Positions 46,306 to 57,390 are shown, numbered from the stretch's first letter. The stretch is 64,000 bases of DNA from Thiomonas sp. X19 (GCF_900089495.1 NZ_LT605203.1:3199547-3263546); one strand, 5' to 3'. Made by a program: numbers and translations. Notes: generated by a model from the letters alone, not told the origin.

Positions 46306-47469
46306 TCAACCGGGGGAATAGGAAAGCACCTGCCACTGGCCATCGGTGCAGGTCAGTCGGCGGTCGAACATGAATTGTTTGCCTTCGAGCGCAGCGCCCT
46401 CAGGCAGCTCGATCACGGTATGCCCATGCTGCCGCAGATCGTGGACAGCCTGGCTGTAGCCGCTGCGTTGCGACCATTCGGCCCTGATGGCCGGCGTCGG
46501 CGCCTGCGCCTGCGCGTGACGCACCAACTCACGCAAATCCAGCGAAAACCCGGTGGCAGGCCGCGGACGGCCAAAGGTCGCGCCGATTTCGTCATAGCGC
46601 CCTCCCCTGGCCAAGGCATCCGGCTGGCCCTGCGCATACAGGCCGAAAATGACCCCGCTGTGGTAGTTGTAGCCGCGCAGATCGGCCAGGTCGATTTGCA
46701 CATCGACCCCGGCGTGCACATGCGTGGCGGCCAGGCGCGCCAGATCGGCCAGCGCCTCACGAATCAACGGGCGATCCGGCAGGGCCTTGGCGGCCTGCTG
46801 CAGGATTGCGGCATCACCGAACAGGTCGGGCAAAGCCAGAATGGCATCGCGTTGTGCAGGCGCTGCGGCATGCGTCAGCTCCAGCAGCCGCGCATGATCC
46901 TTGCGCGACAGGGCCTCGAGGATCTCGCCCAGTTGCTGCGGCCCCGCGACCATGCCGGCAAGCACGCCACGAACGATGCGAACGTCGGACAAGGTCAAGG
47001 TCATGCGCCGCACATCGCCCAATTGCAGGCCGCGCACGGCCAGCTGCTGCACCTCGAGATCGGCGTCCAGCCCAGCATGACCGTAGAATTCGGCGCCGAA
47101 CTGCAGTGGCTCGCGCGTGGCAAACACGCCTTGGGCCCGCGTATGCACAACGCTGCCGCAGTAGCACAAGCGGACGATGCCCCGACGATTGAGCAGATGC
47201 GCGTCGATGCGGGTGGCTTGCGGCGTCATGTCGGCACGCAGTCCGAGCGTGCGTCCGGACATCTGGTCGACCAGCTTGAAGGTCTGCAGATCGAGATCCT
47301 GGCCCGTGCCGGAAAGCAGCGAATCCACATACTCGACCAGCGGCGGAATGACCAACTCATAGCCATAGCCACGCGCGGCATCCAACAAAGTGCGGCGCAG
47401 CTGTTCAATCGCGCGCGCCTCGGTTGGCAGCACGTCGGAAAATTGCTCGGGCAGGAGCCAGGCAGTCAT
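46306..47469 (-). CDS. hisZ: ATP phosphoribosyltransferase regulatory subunit
   Basis: 387 residues from ATG 47469 (the open frame extends to a TTG at 47502). HisS-like paralogue without synthetase activity that forms a complex with short HisG. WLLPEQFSDVLPTEARAIEQ, TFKLVDQMSGRTLGLRADMT, then PQATRIDAH, and the degenerate second motif DLRGYNYHSGVIFGLYAQGQ identify it. The histidyl-adenylate motifs of true HisRS are partly lost. The location between hflC and purA is the conserved betaproteobacterial context. No hisG in the window. Confidence 0.95.
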   Translation of the reverse strand: MTAWLLPEQFSDVLPTEARAIEQLRRTLLDAARGYGYELVIPPLVEYVDSLLSGTGQDLDLQTFKLVDQMSGRTLGLRADMTPQATRIDAHLLNRRGIVRLCYCGSVVHTRAQGVFATREPLQFGAEFYGHAGLDADLEVQQLAVRGLQLGDVRRMTLTLSDVRIVRGVLAGMVAGPQQLGEILEALSRKDHARLLELTHAAAPAQRDAILALPDLFGDAAILQQAAKALPDRPLIREALADLARLAATHVHAGVDVQIDLADLRGYNYHSGVIFGLYAQGQPDALARGGRYDEIGATFGRPRPATGFSLDLRELVRHAQAQAPTPAIRAEWSQRSGYSQAVHDLRQHGHTVIELPEGAALEGKQFMFDRRLTCTDGQWQVLSYSPG

Positions 47470-47635
47470 GAGCGATGGGAGATTGATGCTTGCTGAAATC
47501 AAACCGGCATTCTAGGTCGCGGGCCATGCAGACCAAACGGTCGTGCAGCACCGGGATGCTCATCTGCAGGGTCGGCAAAGGCGCTGCGGCTGGCTTGCAG
47601 GCACGGCCCCGCGCGCAGCGGCGCCATGCCTGCGC

Positions 47636-48538
47636 TCAACGTCTGGCTGGACTTGCTTTCGTTGAGGCGTCGCCGTTTGGATTGCGGAAGAAGCGGAAAA
47701 AATCGGAGGATGGGTCGAGGACGACGACGTCGCTGCGGCTGTTGAAGCTCGCGCGATAAGCCTCCAGGCTGCGATAGAACTCGGCGAACTGCGGGTTCTG
47801 GCCAAAGGCCTTGGCGTAAATCTCGGATGCCTTGGCGTCACCCTCGCCCTTGATGGTCTGGGCGCGGCTGTAGGCATCCGCAACGAGGATCTCACGCTGC
47901 TTGTCGGCTTCAGCCCGAATTTTTTCGGCCTCGGCCTGGCCGGTGGAACGCAGCTCATTGGCCACGCGCTTGCGCTCGGCGGCCATGCGGCGATACACGG
48001 ACTGCGTGATGTCGGCCACGAAATCGACCCGCGTCAGGCGCATGTCCACGATCTGCAGGCCAGTGCCGCTGACAGATTGCGTGATGACCTTCTGCACATC
48101 GGTCATGATCTTGTCGCGCTCGGAAGCCAGGACCTGACCCACCGTGCGACGCGTGATCTGTTCGTTCAGCGCTGCCTTCACGATCTGGTAGAGCCGATCG
48201 TTGGCGCGCTGCTCATTGCCGCCGTAACTACGAATGAATTCGGTGGGGTTGACGATGCGCCATTTCAGATACCAGTCGACCACCACGTTCTTCTTCTCGG
48301 CGGTGATGAAGCGGTCGGTTTCCGGGCTTTGCAGCGTCAGCACGCGCTTGTCCAGAAACACCACGTTCTCCAATGGCGCAGGCCACTTGAAGTACAGCCC
48401 GGGCGACTTGATCACCCGCTTGATTTCGCCCAGTGCGAAGACCGCGGCATATTGGCGCTGATCGACGACGAACATGGAGGACGCGAGGATGCCCAGGACG
48501 ACGACCAGGGCGACGATGGCAAGAATGATTCGATTCAT
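47636..48538 (-). CDS. hflC: HflC, SPFH/band-7 modulator of FtsH
   Basis: 300 residues. One N-terminal membrane helix (IILAIVALVVVLGILASSMF), the band-7 domain (VVDQRQYAAVFALGEIKRVI, PGLYFKWPAPLENVVFLDKR) and a long charged helix (RMAAERKRVANELRSTGQAE, then AEKIRAEADKQREIL), with an Ala/Ser-rich end. With HflK it forms the periplasmic cage around FtsH protease that limits degradation of membrane proteins. Nine bp after hflK. The DUF2065 gene often found between hflC and hisZ is absent; the 166-bp gap holds no gene. Confidence 0.97.
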   Translation of the reverse strand: MNRIILAIVALVVVLGILASSMFVVDQRQYAAVFALGEIKRVIKSPGLYFKWPAPLENVVFLDKRVLTLQSPETDRFITAEKKNVVVDWYLKWRIVNPTEFIRSYGGNEQRANDRLYQIVKAALNEQITRRTVGQVLASERDKIMTDVQKVITQSVSGTGLQIVDMRLTRVDFVADITQSVYRRMAAERKRVANELRSTGQAEAEKIRAEADKQREILVADAYSRAQTIKGEGDAKASEIYAKAFGQNPQFAEFYRSLEAYRASFNSRSDVVVLDPSSDFFRFFRNPNGDASTKASPARR

Positions 48539-48547
48539 GGCTGGACC

Positions 48548-49957
48548 TCAGCGGGAGTTGCGCTCGCGCAGGCTGTCGCGCGAACTGCTGTCTGAGGCGT
48601 TGGCAACGGGGCTGGAACTCACCAATGCGGCTGCGCTGTCGGTGGCTGCGGCTGCGGAGGCGGGCAAACTCGGCAATGGCAGGCCTGCCGCTGCCGAGCG
48701 CGACGGCGTCGCCGGCTGTGGCGCTGCGCTTTGTTGCAGGAGCTTGTCGAGCGGCAGATACAGCAGGTTATTCGAGCCGCGCGACTCCACCATCACCTTG
48801 CTCACGTTCGACAAAATTTGCTGCATGGTTTCCAGATACATGCGCTCACGCGTCACCTGCGGAGCTTTTTCGTACTGCTGCAAGATGAGGTCGAAGCGCG
48901 AGGTATCGCCCTGCGCTTCCGCCACGACCCGAGCCTTGTAGCCCTCGGCCTCCTGGATCAGCCGCGAAGCGGTGCCCTTGGCGCGCGGCACCACGTCGTT
49001 GGCGTAGGCCTCGGCCTCGTTCTTCAATCGCTCGCGGTCCTGGCCGGCCTTGATGGCATCGTTGAAGGCCGATTGCACCTGCTCCGGCGGTTGCACGCTT
49101 TGCAGGGTGACGTTGGTCACCAGAATGCCGGTCTTGTAGCGATCCAGAATGGACTGGATCAAATCCTGCACCTTGATGGCGACTTCCGCACGGCCCTCGT
49201 ACAGCACATAGTCCAGGGTCTTGTTGCCGACCACTTCGCGGATTGCGGTTTCGGCAGCTTGCGTCACCACGTCGTCGGGGCTGCGGTTGCTGTAGAGGTA
49301 GTTCACCACATTGCTGATGCGGTACTGCACGGCAAAGCGGATGTCGACGATGTTCTCGTCCTCCGTCAACATGGCCGAAGCCGGCAGGCCGGTGGTGCGG
49401 ATTTCCCCACCACGGCCGATTTCGACCGAGCGTACTTGCGAAACGTTGACGATTTCCTCGGACTCGATGGGATAAGGCAAACGCCAATGAAAACCCGCCT
49501 CTTCGATGTAAGCCAGCTTGCCGAAGCGCGTGACGACGGCCTGCTGACCTTCCTGCACGATGAAAAAGCCGGAGCCGAGCCAACCCAGTACCAGAACGGC
49601 AACCAGGATGATGAGCCCCATGCCAGCAATCTTGGGCGAGGCCTGGAAATCCGGCCGCCGCGGAGGTTTGAAGCCGCCGCCACCGCCGCCCTTGCGGCCA
49701 AACAGGCCATTGAGCTTGCGATTGAAGTCGCGCCACAGTTCGTCGAGATCCGGCGGACCACCGCCTTGACCCGGACGCTTGCCGTCCTGACCCGGGCGCT
49801 TGTCACCTTGACCCGTACCGTTGCCGTTCTTGGGATCGGGGCTTTGGGGTTGTTGGTCCGAACCGCCTCGCCCCCAGTTGGGATCGTTCAAATTCAGGCT
49901 GGCTTCGGGCGGTGCGGAAGCGGCAGAGGCTGCCGCTCGGGGCCACTTGAGTTGCAT
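48548..49957 (-). CDS. hflK: HflK, SPFH/band-7 modulator of FtsH
   Basis: 469 residues from ATG 49957; a TTG seven codons earlier is less likely. Gly/Pro/Gln-rich cytoplasmic tail with repeated GQDGKRPGQGG-type sequence and NDPNWGRGG, then PPDLDELWRDFNRKLNGLFG, a membrane helix (GMGLIILVAVLVLGWLGSGF), the band-7 domain (FFIVQEGQQAVVTRFGKLAY, GFHWRLPYPIESEEIVNVSQ) and a helical C-terminus ending in a Ser/Ala-rich tail. Partner of HflC in the FtsH-regulating complex. 17 bp after hflX. Confidence 0.97.
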   Translation of the reverse strand: MQLKWPRAAASAASAPPEASLNLNDPNWGRGGSDQQPQSPDPKNGNGTGQGDKRPGQDGKRPGQGGGPPDLDELWRDFNRKLNGLFGRKGGGGGGFKPPRRPDFQASPKIAGMGLIILVAVLVLGWLGSGFFIVQEGQQAVVTRFGKLAYIEEAGFHWRLPYPIESEEIVNVSQVRSVEIGRGGEIRTTGLPASAMLTEDENIVDIRFAVQYRISNVVNYLYSNRSPDDVVTQAAETAIREVVGNKTLDYVLYEGRAEVAIKVQDLIQSILDRYKTGILVTNVTLQSVQPPEQVQSAFNDAIKAGQDRERLKNEAEAYANDVVPRAKGTASRLIQEAEGYKARVVAEAQGDTSRFDLILQQYEKAPQVTRERMYLETMQQILSNVSKVMVESRGSNNLLYLPLDKLLQQSAAPQPATPSRSAAAGLPLPSLPASAAAATDSAAALVSSSPVANASDSSSRDSLRERNSR

Positions 49958-49974
49958 GGTGGAGGCGTTGGATG

Positions 49975-51132
49975 TCAAATATGAAAGGTGGGGTTGGTGT
50001 CGGCTTCGCTGCGAGCGACCAAGCCCGCCAGATACGCCCGCACCGTATCGAGTCCCGCGCCTGTCAAGGCGCTGACGTCAAAGCTTTTGATGCTATCACG
50101 ACCACCAAAACCGGCATGCGCGCCGTAACGATCTGTAAACGGGACGGGGGCTTGGAGCTTGTCAATTTTGTTGTAAATCAAAATCTGCGGGATGTCCTTG
50201 GCGCCGATCTCCGCCAATACGCTATTCACTTGCTCGATCTGCTGCTCGCGCTGCTCATTCGATAAGTCGACCACATGCAGCAAGACATCGGCCTCCACGG
50301 TTTCATCCAGCGTGGCCTTGAAAGCATCAACCAGCGAGTGCGGCAAATCGCGGATAAAACCCACGGTGTCGGATACCACCGCAAAACTTCCGGGCGCGAG
50401 AAAAACGCGGCGCGTAGTCGTGTCCAGCGTGGCAAACAACTGGTCGGCAACATAGCCATGGGCATGCGTGAGCGCATTGAACAGGGTGCTCTTGCCGGCA
50501 TTGGTGTAGCCGACGATGGAAACGCGCAGTTGTCCGGCCCGGGCGCGGGCGCGCCGCTGGGTGGATCGCTGGCGTTCGAGCTTGTGCAGCCGCACCTGCA
50601 GGATCTTGATCTTGTCTTCCAGCATGCGGCGGTCGAGTTCGATCTGCTTTTCACCCGGACCGCCGCGCAGGCCAATGCCGCCTTGCTGGCGCTCGAGGTG
50701 CGTCCAGCCACGCACCAGGCGGGTTGCAGCATGACGCAGTCGCGCCAATTCGACTTGCAATTTGCCTTCGCCGCTGCGCGCGCGGCGCGCGAAAATTTCC
50801 AGGATCAGTGCCGTTCGGTCCCAGACGGAAACGCCAAGTTCACGCTCGAGGTTGCGTTGCTGCACCGGGGACAAGGGGTTGTCGAAGAGCACGCAAGAGG
50901 CCTGGCTGTCCAGCACCTGCTGCTTGAGTTCGGCCACCTTCCCGGACCCGATATACAGCGCAGGGTCGAGGCGGCGCCGGGCGCTCCACAGACTGGCGGA
51001 CGGCAGGAGGCCCGCCGAGAGCGCCAGTTCACGCAACTCGCCAAGCGTGGAATCGGGGTGTGGCTGGCCGGTGTCGACCCCGACGAGCACTGCGCCGGGG
51101 GCAGCCTCAGGCCGCGTCTGACTCAGACTCAC
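49975..51132 (-). CDS. hflX: GTPase HflX
   Basis: 385 residues from a GTG that overlaps the hfq 3' end by 26 bp. N-terminal HflX domain ([54 protein letters not shown]), a Gly-rich linker ([20 protein letters not shown]), and a GTPase domain with G1 [10 protein letters not shown]3 DTVGF and G4 NKID. It binds and splits stalled 70S ribosomes, as in heat shock. G2 lies in [13 protein letters not shown]. No later Met precedes the conserved core, so the GTG is favoured. Confidence 0.97.
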   Translation of the reverse strand: MSLSQTRPEAAPGAVLVGVDTGQPHPDSTLGELRELALSAGLLPSASLWSARRRLDPALYIGSGKVAELKQQVLDSQASCVLFDNPLSPVQQRNLERELGVSVWDRTALILEIFARRARSGEGKLQVELARLRHAATRLVRGWTHLERQQGGIGLRGGPGEKQIELDRRMLEDKIKILQVRLHKLERQRSTQRRARARAGQLRVSIVGYTNAGKSTLFNALTHAHGYVADQLFATLDTTTRRVFLAPGSFAVVSDTVGFIRDLPHSLVDAFKATLDETVEADVLLHVVDLSNEQREQQIEQVNSVLAEIGAKDIPQILIYNKIDKLQAPVPFTDRYGAHAGFGGRDSIKSFDVSALTGAGLDTVRAYLAGLVARSEADTNPTFHI

Positions 51133-51352
51133 CGACGTTGAAACTCACGGGACGGGCTGGCACAACGGTGGAAATGGCATGCTTGTAAACCATCTGTGTC
51201 ACGGTATTGCGCAGCAGGACCACGTATTGGTCGAACGATTCGATATGGCCTTGCAGCTTGATGCCGTTGACCAGATAAATCGAAACCTGAACATGCTCCT
51301 TGCGCAGCAGGTTCAGAAAGGGGTCTTGTAGCAACTGCCCTTTATTGCTCAT
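51107..51352 (-). CDS. hfq: RNA chaperone Hfq
   Basis: 81 residues, usual length for betaproteobacteria. Sm1 motif [20 protein letters not shown] and Sm2 motif [10 protein letters not shown] intact, with the N-terminal [13 protein letters not shown] that forms the proximal sRNA-binding face. GGAG eight bases before the ATG. The C-terminal tail is short and acidic (GESESDAA). Hexameric chaperone for sRNA-mRNA pairing. A 124-bp gap separates it from der, so it probably has its own promoter. Confidence 0.98.
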   Translation of the reverse strand: MSNKGQLLQDPFLNLLRKEHVQVSIYLVNGIKLQGHIESFDQYVVLLRNTVTQMVYKHAISTVVPARPVSFNVGESESDAA

Positions 51353-51476
51353 GGAAAACTCCGGTTGGGATTGTTATGCGAAAACTGCGAATTGCTGGTT
51401 GAACATAGCACAAACCCTTGTCATCGCGGGCTCGTCAAATGATCGGGACTTTCCGGCAAGAAGGCCGTCCGCAGCC

Positions 51477-52895
51477 TTACCAGCGCTCCGTTTTGTAGGG
51501 ATTGTTGGAGGACCGATATTCCACCCGCAGCGGGGTGCCGCTGAGCTTGAAAGCCTTGGAAAAACGTGATTCCAGATAGCGCGTGTAGCTGTTGGGCACC
51601 CGGTCCAGGGCATTGCCGTGAATGACGATGACGGGGGGGTTCTGGCCACCCTGGTGGGCATAGCGCAATTTGGGCCTGACCGTGCCGGCGCGCGGTGGCT
51701 GCTGGAAGGCGACCGCCTCCTGCAAGGCACGCGTGAGCTTGGGGGTGGACATCTTGGCGAATGCCGCCTTGTAAGCCTCGTTCACCGACTTGAGCACCGC
51801 CGACAGCCCCTTGCGCGACAAGGCGGAAATCTCGTGCTGGCGGGCGAAACTGAGAAACGGCAGGCGCTCGATGAGGGCGTTGTTGAACTGATGCCGTTGG
51901 TATTCGTCAACCATGTCCCACTTGTTCGACGCCACCACCACCGCACGGCCCGACTCCACGGCAAAGCCGGCAATATGCGCGTCCTGATCGGACACGCCTT
52001 CGCTGGCGTCGAGCAAGAGAACGACGACGTTGGCGGATTCGATCGCCTGCAGCGTTTTCAGCACCGAGAATTTCTCGATGGTCTCGAACACCTTGCCTTT
52101 GCGCCGCAGACCTGCGGTATCGATCAGGGTGTACTCCACCCCGTCGCGGCTGAAAGGCACTTCGATCGCGTCGCGGGTGGTGCCCGGCTGGTCGAACGCA
52201 ATCACGCGCTCTTCACCCACCAGGGCGTTGATCAGCGTCGATTTCCCCACATTGGGCCGGCCCACGATCGCCAATTTGATGGCGCGCGGTTCGAGGCTGA
52301 ACGCGAGGCTCTCGGGTGTGACGCCATCGGGCAAAACGGATTCAGCCTCGGGCGCATGCGTGGCGTCAACGACGGAATCTTCCTCGGCGAGCGGCGGCGC
52401 GGGGGGACGAAGATGGTCGCCAATGGCATCGAGCAGTGTGCCGACGCCACTGCCGTGCGCCGCGCTGACCGGCAAGGGTTCGCCCAGCCCCAGTTCATGA
52501 AACTCGGCCATGGCCGTCGGCGGCAGGCCTTCGGCCTTGTTCACAGCCAGCAACACCGACTTGCCGGTCTTGCGCAGATAGGCGGCAATGCGCTGATCCT
52601 GCGGAGCCAGCCCGGTTCGGGCATCGGTCAGAAAGACCACGACATCCGATTCGGCGATGGCCTGCTTGGTCTGCTTGGCCATCTCGGCCACGATTCCGCT
52701 ATCCACCACGGGCTCGAAGCCGCCCGTATCGACCACGAGGAAGGACTGGCCCTCCCACTGCGTCTTGGCGTAATGACGGTCGCGCGTGAGGCCGGGAATA
52801 TTGGCGACGATGGCGTCGCGCGAACGCGTGATGCGATTGAACAACGTGGACTTGCCCACATTGGGGCGGCCCACCAGGGCAACGACGGGGATCAT
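51477..52895 (-). CDS. der: Ribosome-assembly GTPase Der (EngA)
   Basis: 472 residues from ATG 52895; the longer open frame upstream overlaps bamB and is not family sequence. Two G domains in tandem: G1 GRPNVGKST at residues 9-17 and again mid-protein ([20 protein letters not shown]); G3 DTGGF and DTAGL; G4 NKAEG and NKWD. A C-terminal KH-like domain ([28 protein letters not shown] end). Needed for 50S subunit maturation. 25 bp after bamB. Confidence 0.98.
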   Translation of the reverse strand: MIPVVALVGRPNVGKSTLFNRITRSRDAIVANIPGLTRDRHYAKTQWEGQSFLVVDTGGFEPVVDSGIVAEMAKQTKQAIAESDVVVFLTDARTGLAPQDQRIAAYLRKTGKSVLLAVNKAEGLPPTAMAEFHELGLGEPLPVSAAHGSGVGTLLDAIGDHLRPPAPPLAEEDSVVDATHAPEAESVLPDGVTPESLAFSLEPRAIKLAIVGRPNVGKSTLINALVGEERVIAFDQPGTTRDAIEVPFSRDGVEYTLIDTAGLRRKGKVFETIEKFSVLKTLQAIESANVVVLLLDASEGVSDQDAHIAGFAVESGRAVVVASNKWDMVDEYQRHQFNNALIERLPFLSFARQHEISALSRKGLSAVLKSVNEAYKAAFAKMSTPKLTRALQEAVAFQQPPRAGTVRPKLRYAHQGGQNPPVIVIHGNALDRVPNSYTRYLESRFSKAFKLSGTPLRVEYRSSNNPYKTERW

Positions 52896-52920
52896 GTGGG
52901 GGCAGTTGCCAGGGTCATGC

Positions 52921-54048
52921 TCATTGCGGCAGGAAACCAAAAACACCGCCATCAGAAGTGACGGCCACGATGGTGTTGCCGGAGATGACGAGCGGCGAGC
53001 GAATGGCCGCCCCATCGGTGCTGACGCGCCCGATGAGCTTGCCGTCCTTGGCTGAAAGAAAGGTGATGTAGCCCTGGTAGTCGCCAACCGCAACCGTGAC
53101 GCCCACCAGCAGCGGTGCGCTCAGCTTGCGGTACTTGAGTTGGTCATTGCTCCAGCGCTTGGCGCCATCCACGGCACTGTAAGCCTGCACCACGCCATCG
53201 CCCTGGGTGGCCAACAGCAGATCGCCGTTCTGGCTGATCCCGGTATCGCCGTCGGCCTTGTCGGCCCAGAGCAAGCGTCCGGTATCGAGATCGGCGCAAC
53301 CCACGACCGATTGGTAGGCGCGGGCGCAGACCATGGACGCCGCGACCGATGGCGCCCCGGTGATGCCCACCACGCGCTCGACCTCGGTGATGCCGCGCGG
53401 CCGCGCGAGCGTGGCTTGCCACTGAACAGCGCCCGTCGCAGCGGAGATGGATTCGATCCGTCCCAAGGCCGTGCCCACCAGCAGGCTGCCCGCCTGCGGG
53501 GTGATGCCGGAAGCCTGCTGCAACAGCAGCGCGGGGGCACGTGAATCAGCGGTCCAGAGCTTTTGCCCGTTCGCTGCATTGAATGCCCATAGGCGCTGGT
53601 CAGCGCCTTGCACGGCAATGGTTCCGTCCACCACCGCCGGCGCGGTGATCACACTCGTGGGCAGTTGGTACAGCCACAGCACCTGGCCTTGCGGTCCGAG
53701 GGACACGACCTGATTGTGCGAATTGACCACTGCCGTGAACGTGCCATCGCTGCCAGTGCCGGCGGTAATGCCACCGGCAATTTTGCTGCGCCAGATGGTG
53801 CGCCCGGTGTTGGCATCCAGGCGCTCCACCGTGCCGTCGCTCGAGGCCACGACCACGCTGCCGGCAGCAACGGCGGTCGAGAACGTGGCAGGAACCGGAC
53901 CAATACTCGTTTTCCAGGCCGTTTTCGCTTGCAGGATGGACGCCACCGGAGTCAGCGGAGTGGGGTCGGGAAGCTTCGGCCCGGAGGCGCAGGACGCAAG
54001 CAACAAGACGGAGCTTGCCGCAAGCACAACAGCCAAGGCGCGCATCAT
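52921..54048 (-). CDS. bamB: Outer-membrane assembly lipoprotein BamB
   Basis: 375 residues. Lipoprotein signal [17 protein letters not shown] with lipidation Cys near 20. The rest is an eight-bladed PQQ/WD-like beta-propeller, each blade with a [24 protein letters not shown] repeat (also [57 protein letters not shown]). It is the BamA partner that helps fold outer-membrane proteins. The start overlaps the yfgM-like stop by 4 bp, the standard arrangement. Confidence 0.96.
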   Translation of the reverse strand: MMRALAVVLAASSVLLLASCASGPKLPDPTPLTPVASILQAKTAWKTSIGPVPATFSTAVAAGSVVVASSDGTVERLDANTGRTIWRSKIAGGITAGTGSDGTFTAVVNSHNQVVSLGPQGQVLWLYQLPTSVITAPAVVDGTIAVQGADQRLWAFNAANGQKLWTADSRAPALLLQQASGITPQAGSLLVGTALGRIESISAATGAVQWQATLARPRGITEVERVVGITGAPSVAASMVCARAYQSVVGCADLDTGRLLWADKADGDTGISQNGDLLLATQGDGVVQAYSAVDGAKRWSNDQLKYRKLSAPLLVGVTVAVGDYQGYITFLSAKDGKLIGRVSTDGAAIRSPLVISGNTIVAVTSDGGVFGFLPQ

Positions 54049-54683
54049 GATGCCAGGCCCCCAACGCTCTGCAGCTTGATTTGCACCAGTTGGCGGTAGC
54101 TGGAATTCGGCGGCAGTAGCCGCATCGCATCCTCATAGGCCTTGCGTGCTTCTTGGGGCTTGCCCAGCAGCGCTTCGATGTCGCCGCGGCGGGTGGCGAA
54201 GAGCGCGTCGAACGCCGGGGCGGGAGACTGCTTCACCGTGGCAAGCGCTGCCTGCAGCTGCTTGGCATCGACCTGCAGGGCTGACAGATTGAGTAGGGCG
54301 GTGGCGCGGTAGGACTTGCTTTCGGCATGCTCGGAGGTCCAACGCAGCAAGGCTTCGGCGTCCGCCGTCTTGCCTGCATCGGCATAGGCCTTGGCCATGG
54401 TCAGGCCACCCATTTGGGCGTAGGGGCTGGTGGAAAATTTGTTCTGCAAATCGGTCCAAGCGGGAACTGCTTTTTGCAAATCACCAGCCTGAAGCTCCTT
54501 GCTGATCTGGGCGAACAGGGCGGATGCCTCGGTGGTTTGGCGGACTTGCCACCATTGCCAGCCGGCATAACCGGCCCAGGCAAGGGCGACGACGAGCACG
54601 AGAGACGAAATCAGCGTCCCCCAGCGGCTCCAAAAGTCGCGCAGGCTTTCTATCTGGTCTTGCTCTTCGAGGTTGTAGCTCAT
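54045..54683 (-). CDS. YfgM-like TPR membrane protein
   Basis: 212 residues from ATG 54683 (another ATG at 54695). MSYNLEEQDQIESLRDFWSR leads into one membrane helix (LISSLVLVVALAWAGYAGWQ), then periplasmic TPR-like helices (ISKELQAGDLQKAVPAWTDL, PYAQMGGLTMAKAYADAGKT, RGDIEALLGKPQEARKAYED). YfgM is an ancillary partner of the SecYEG translocon and periplasmic chaperones; the gene between hisS and bamB is conserved in proteobacteria. Confidence 0.92.
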   Translation of the reverse strand: MSYNLEEQDQIESLRDFWSRWGTLISSLVLVVALAWAGYAGWQWWQVRQTTEASALFAQISKELQAGDLQKAVPAWTDLQNKFSTSPYAQMGGLTMAKAYADAGKTADAEALLRWTSEHAESKSYRATALLNLSALQVDAKQLQAALATVKQSPAPAFDALFATRRGDIEALLGKPQEARKAYEDAMRLLPPNSSYRQLVQIKLQSVGGLAS

Positions 54684-54713
54684 GGATGGTGGCATTCAGT
54701 GCGGCCAGCCATT

Positions 54714-56018
54714 CTAGGGGGCCAAGGCCGGCGGCGCGGAGGCAGCAAGCTGTTCGATCAGAACCTCCAGCGACTGGAGCGACACGAGGCGTTGCTGGCC
54801 GGCTTCTCCCTGGCCTTGACGCAAGGACTTGACCGTCACGGCACCAGCGGCGAACTCGTCCTCGCCGAAGATGAGCGCATGGCGCGCAGCGCTGGCGTCG
54901 GCTTTTTTCATTTGTGACTTCATGCCGCCGCTGCCAGCATGCAGCACGACATGCAGGCCCGCTGCACGCAGACGCTCTGCGGTTTGCATCGCGACGGCCA
55001 AGGCAGGCGCGTGCGCCAGAACGATATAGGCGTGCGGCTCCAGGGCGGGAGTCTGCATGCCACCCTGCTCCAGCAAATCGAGGACCCGCTCAACCCCCAG
55101 CGCCCAGCCGCAGGCTGGCGCCGGCTTGCCGCCGATCTGCTCGATCAATCCGTCGTAGCGCCCACCGGCGCACACCGTGCCCTGCGCGCCCAGGCGGTCG
55201 GTGACCCACTCGAACACCGTGAGGTTGTAGTAGTCCAGCCCCCGCACCAGACGCGGGTTGACGGTGTAGTCCTGCCCGGCGGCAAGCAGCAAGGCTTGCA
55301 CGCCCTCGAAGTGCGCCAGCGACGCCTCGCCGAGTTCGTCGATCAGGCGCGGCGCGGCATTCACCAGCGCCTGCATCTGCGGATTCTTCGTGTCGAGAAT
55401 ACGCAGCGGATTGCGGTGCAGCCGGCGGCGCGCATCTTCATCCAGCTCATTCTGATGTTGCTCGAAATAGGCGATGAGCTTGAGCCGGTGGCGCTGACGC
55501 TCCTCGGGCTGACCCAGGCAGTTGAGTTCCAGGCGCACGTCGCTCAAACCCAGCATCTGCCACAAGCGGCGCGCCATCAAAATGAGCTCGGCATCCACAT
55601 CCGGCCCGGCGAAACCCAAGGTTTCGGCACCCACCTGATGGAACTGGCGGTAGCGGCCGCGCTGCGGGCGCTCGTGGCGGAACATCGGCCCGGTGTACCA
55701 AAGGCGCTTGCCGCCGTCGTACAGCAGGTTGTGTTCGATGCAGGCGCGCACCACAGCGGCGGTGTTCTCCGGACGCAAGGTGAGTTGCTCGCCATTGAGC
55801 GCGTCGGTGAAGCTGTACATCTCTTTCTCGACGATGTCGGTCACTTCGCCGATGCCGCGCACGAACAGCGCCGTGGGCTCGACGATGGGGGTGCGGATGT
55901 TGCGATAGCCGTAGGCGCGCATGAGTTCGCGCACCTGGGACTCGAACCATTCCCAGACTGCCGATTGCGGCGGCAGCAGATCATTCATGCCTTTGACGGC
56001 ATTGAGTTTTGCATTCAT
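54714..56018 (-). CDS. hisS: Histidyl-tRNA synthetase
   Basis: 434 residues from ATG 56018. Class II synthetase: motif 1 region [20 protein letters not shown], motif 2 [20 protein letters not shown] with flanking HQVGAE, histidine motifs [16 protein letters not shown] and [15 protein letters not shown], motif 3 [13 protein letters not shown], and a C-terminal anticodon domain (about 335-425). Charges tRNA-His with histidine. The longer open frame to 56078 adds only sequence shared with the ispG-end repeat and is rejected. Confidence 0.98.
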   Translation of the reverse strand: MNAKLNAVKGMNDLLPPQSAVWEWFESQVRELMRAYGYRNIRTPIVEPTALFVRGIGEVTDIVEKEMYSFTDALNGEQLTLRPENTAAVVRACIEHNLLYDGGKRLWYTGPMFRHERPQRGRYRQFHQVGAETLGFAGPDVDAELILMARRLWQMLGLSDVRLELNCLGQPEERQRHRLKLIAYFEQHQNELDEDARRRLHRNPLRILDTKNPQMQALVNAAPRLIDELGEASLAHFEGVQALLLAAGQDYTVNPRLVRGLDYYNLTVFEWVTDRLGAQGTVCAGGRYDGLIEQIGGKPAPACGWALGVERVLDLLEQGGMQTPALEPHAYIVLAHAPALAVAMQTAERLRAAGLHVVLHAGSGGMKSQMKKADASAARHALIFGEDEFAAGAVTVKSLRQGQGEAGQQRLVSLQSLEVLIEQLAASAPPALAP

Positions 56019-56025
56019 GCGGAGA

Positions 56026-57390
56026 TTAATTCGCGTGGGCCTGATGAGGAAACGCACGGCCGCCCGAAGTTTCCTCATCCCCCTCGGGGGGCGGCTGCTG
56101 CGCAGCAGCAGCCTGGGGGCGGTCTAAGCCCCAACGCTGTTGGATATAGCTGTTGACGATGTCGAGAAATTGTTCGGCGATGCCGCCGCCACGCAGGGTG
56201 TAGCGTTTTTCGCCGTCGATGAAAACTGGGGCGGAAGGCTGTTCGCCCGTTCCCGGCAGACTGATGCCGATGTCGGCGTGGCGGCTTTCACCCGGGCCGT
56301 TGACGATGCAGCCCATCACCGCCAGGCGCAAGGTTTCAACGCCGGGATATTGCGCCCGCCAAACCGGCATTTGCGCCCGCAGGTGGCGGTCGATGTCTTG
56401 CGCCAACTCCTGGAACACACTGCTCGTGGTGCGCCCGCACCCCGGACAAGCCGTGACGCTGGGGACGAAGCTGCGCAAGCCCAAAGCCTGGAGGATTTCC
56501 AGCGCGACCACCACCTCCTGGGTGCGCGCCTCGCCCGGCGCCGGGGTGAGCGAGACACGAATGGTGTCGCCGATGCCTTCCTGCAGCAGGACCGACAGGG
56601 CCGCGGCCGATGCCACGGTGCCCTTGGTGCCCATGCCGGCTTCGGTCAGGCCGAGGTGCAGGGCATAGTCGCTGCGGCGCGAAAGCTCGCGGTACACGGC
56701 GATGAGGTCGCGCACGCCCGAGACTTTGCACGACAGCAGGATTTGGTGGCCGGGAAGGCCCAGTTCCTCGGCGCGCTCGGCCGACTGCAAGGCCGATGCA
56801 ATCAGCGCTTCGTACATCACCTGTTGCGCGTCACGCGGCTGGGGCTGCTTCGCGTTGGTGTCCATCAAGTCGGCGAGCAGTTCCTGGTCCAGGCTGCCCC
56901 AGTTCACGCCAATGCGCACCGGTTTGTTCCAACGCGCGGCAACCTCGATCATCTGGGAGAACTGGCGGTCTTTCTTGTCACCCTTGCCGACGTTGCCGGG
57001 GTTGATGCGGTACTTGGACAGAGCCTGCGCGCAATCCGGATATTGCGTCAGCAGCACATGGCCGTTGTAGTGGAAGTCGCCGATCAGGGGGACATCCACA
57101 CCCATGCGGTCGAGCTGCTCCCGAATAACCGGCACAGCCGCGGCAGCCTCGGGGGTGTTGACCGTGATGCGCACCAGCTCGGACCCGGCTTGCGCCAATT
57201 CCTTCACCTGAATGGCCGTGCCAATGGCATCCACCGTGTCGGTGTTGGTCATGGACTGCACCCGCACCGGCGCATCGCCGCCGATGGCAATCGTGTTCCC
57301 CCCCCAGCTCACGAGTGCCTGGCGCGTCGCCCGCCGCTGCGGCACGGCATCTGGAATCAAGACCGCATCTGGCATGAAAACCTTTTGCAT
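56026..57390 (-). CDS. ispG: 4-hydroxy-3-methylbut-2-enyl diphosphate synthase
   Basis: 454 residues from ATG 57390, which shares a base with the rodZ-like stop. Iron-sulfur enzyme of the non-mevalonate isoprenoid path. TIM-barrel motifs [69 protein letters not shown], and the cluster cysteines in [12 protein letters not shown] and [13 protein letters not shown]. The family core ends near [11 protein letters not shown]; the last 32 residues ([20 protein letters not shown] and onward) come from the 80-bp repeat at 56043-56122, which has replaced the original stop region. They are Gln/Pro/Ala-rich and probably disordered. Confidence 0.97.
   Translation of the reverse strand: MQKVFMPDAVLIPDAVPQRRATRQALVSWGGNTIAIGGDAPVRVQSMTNTDTVDAIGTAIQVKELAQAGSELVRITVNTPEAAAAVPVIREQLDRMGVDVPLIGDFHYNGHVLLTQYPDCAQALSKYRINPGNVGKGDKKDRQFSQMIEVAARWNKPVRIGVNWGSLDQELLADLMDTNAKQPQPRDAQQVMYEALIASALQSAERAEELGLPGHQILLSCKVSGVRDLIAVYRELSRRSDYALHLGLTEAGMGTKGTVASAAALSVLLQEGIGDTIRVSLTPAPGEARTQEVVVALEILQALGLRSFVPSVTACPGCGRTTSSVFQELAQDIDRHLRAQMPVWRAQYPGVETLRLAVMGCIVNGPGESRHADIGISLPGTGEQPSAPVFIDGEKRYTLRGGGIAEQFLDIVNSYIQQRWGLDRPQAAAAQQPPPEGDEETSGGRAFPHQAHAN
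56043..56122 (-). repeat. 80-bp palindrome-rich repeat, copy at ispG 3' end
   Basis: On the minus strand: CCGCCCCCAGG, a CTGCTGCTGCGCAGCAG palindrome, CCGCCCCCCGAGGGGG, GAGGAAACTTCGGGCGGCC and GCGTTTCCTCATC. Same order and spacing as at 10076-10155. It supplies the last coding part of ispG and lies just before hisS. Confidence 0.8.

Noticed and set aside
52896-53093. 66-residue N-terminal extension of Der
   Set aside because: It overlaps bamB in another frame and has no family similarity; Der starts at [14 protein letters not shown].
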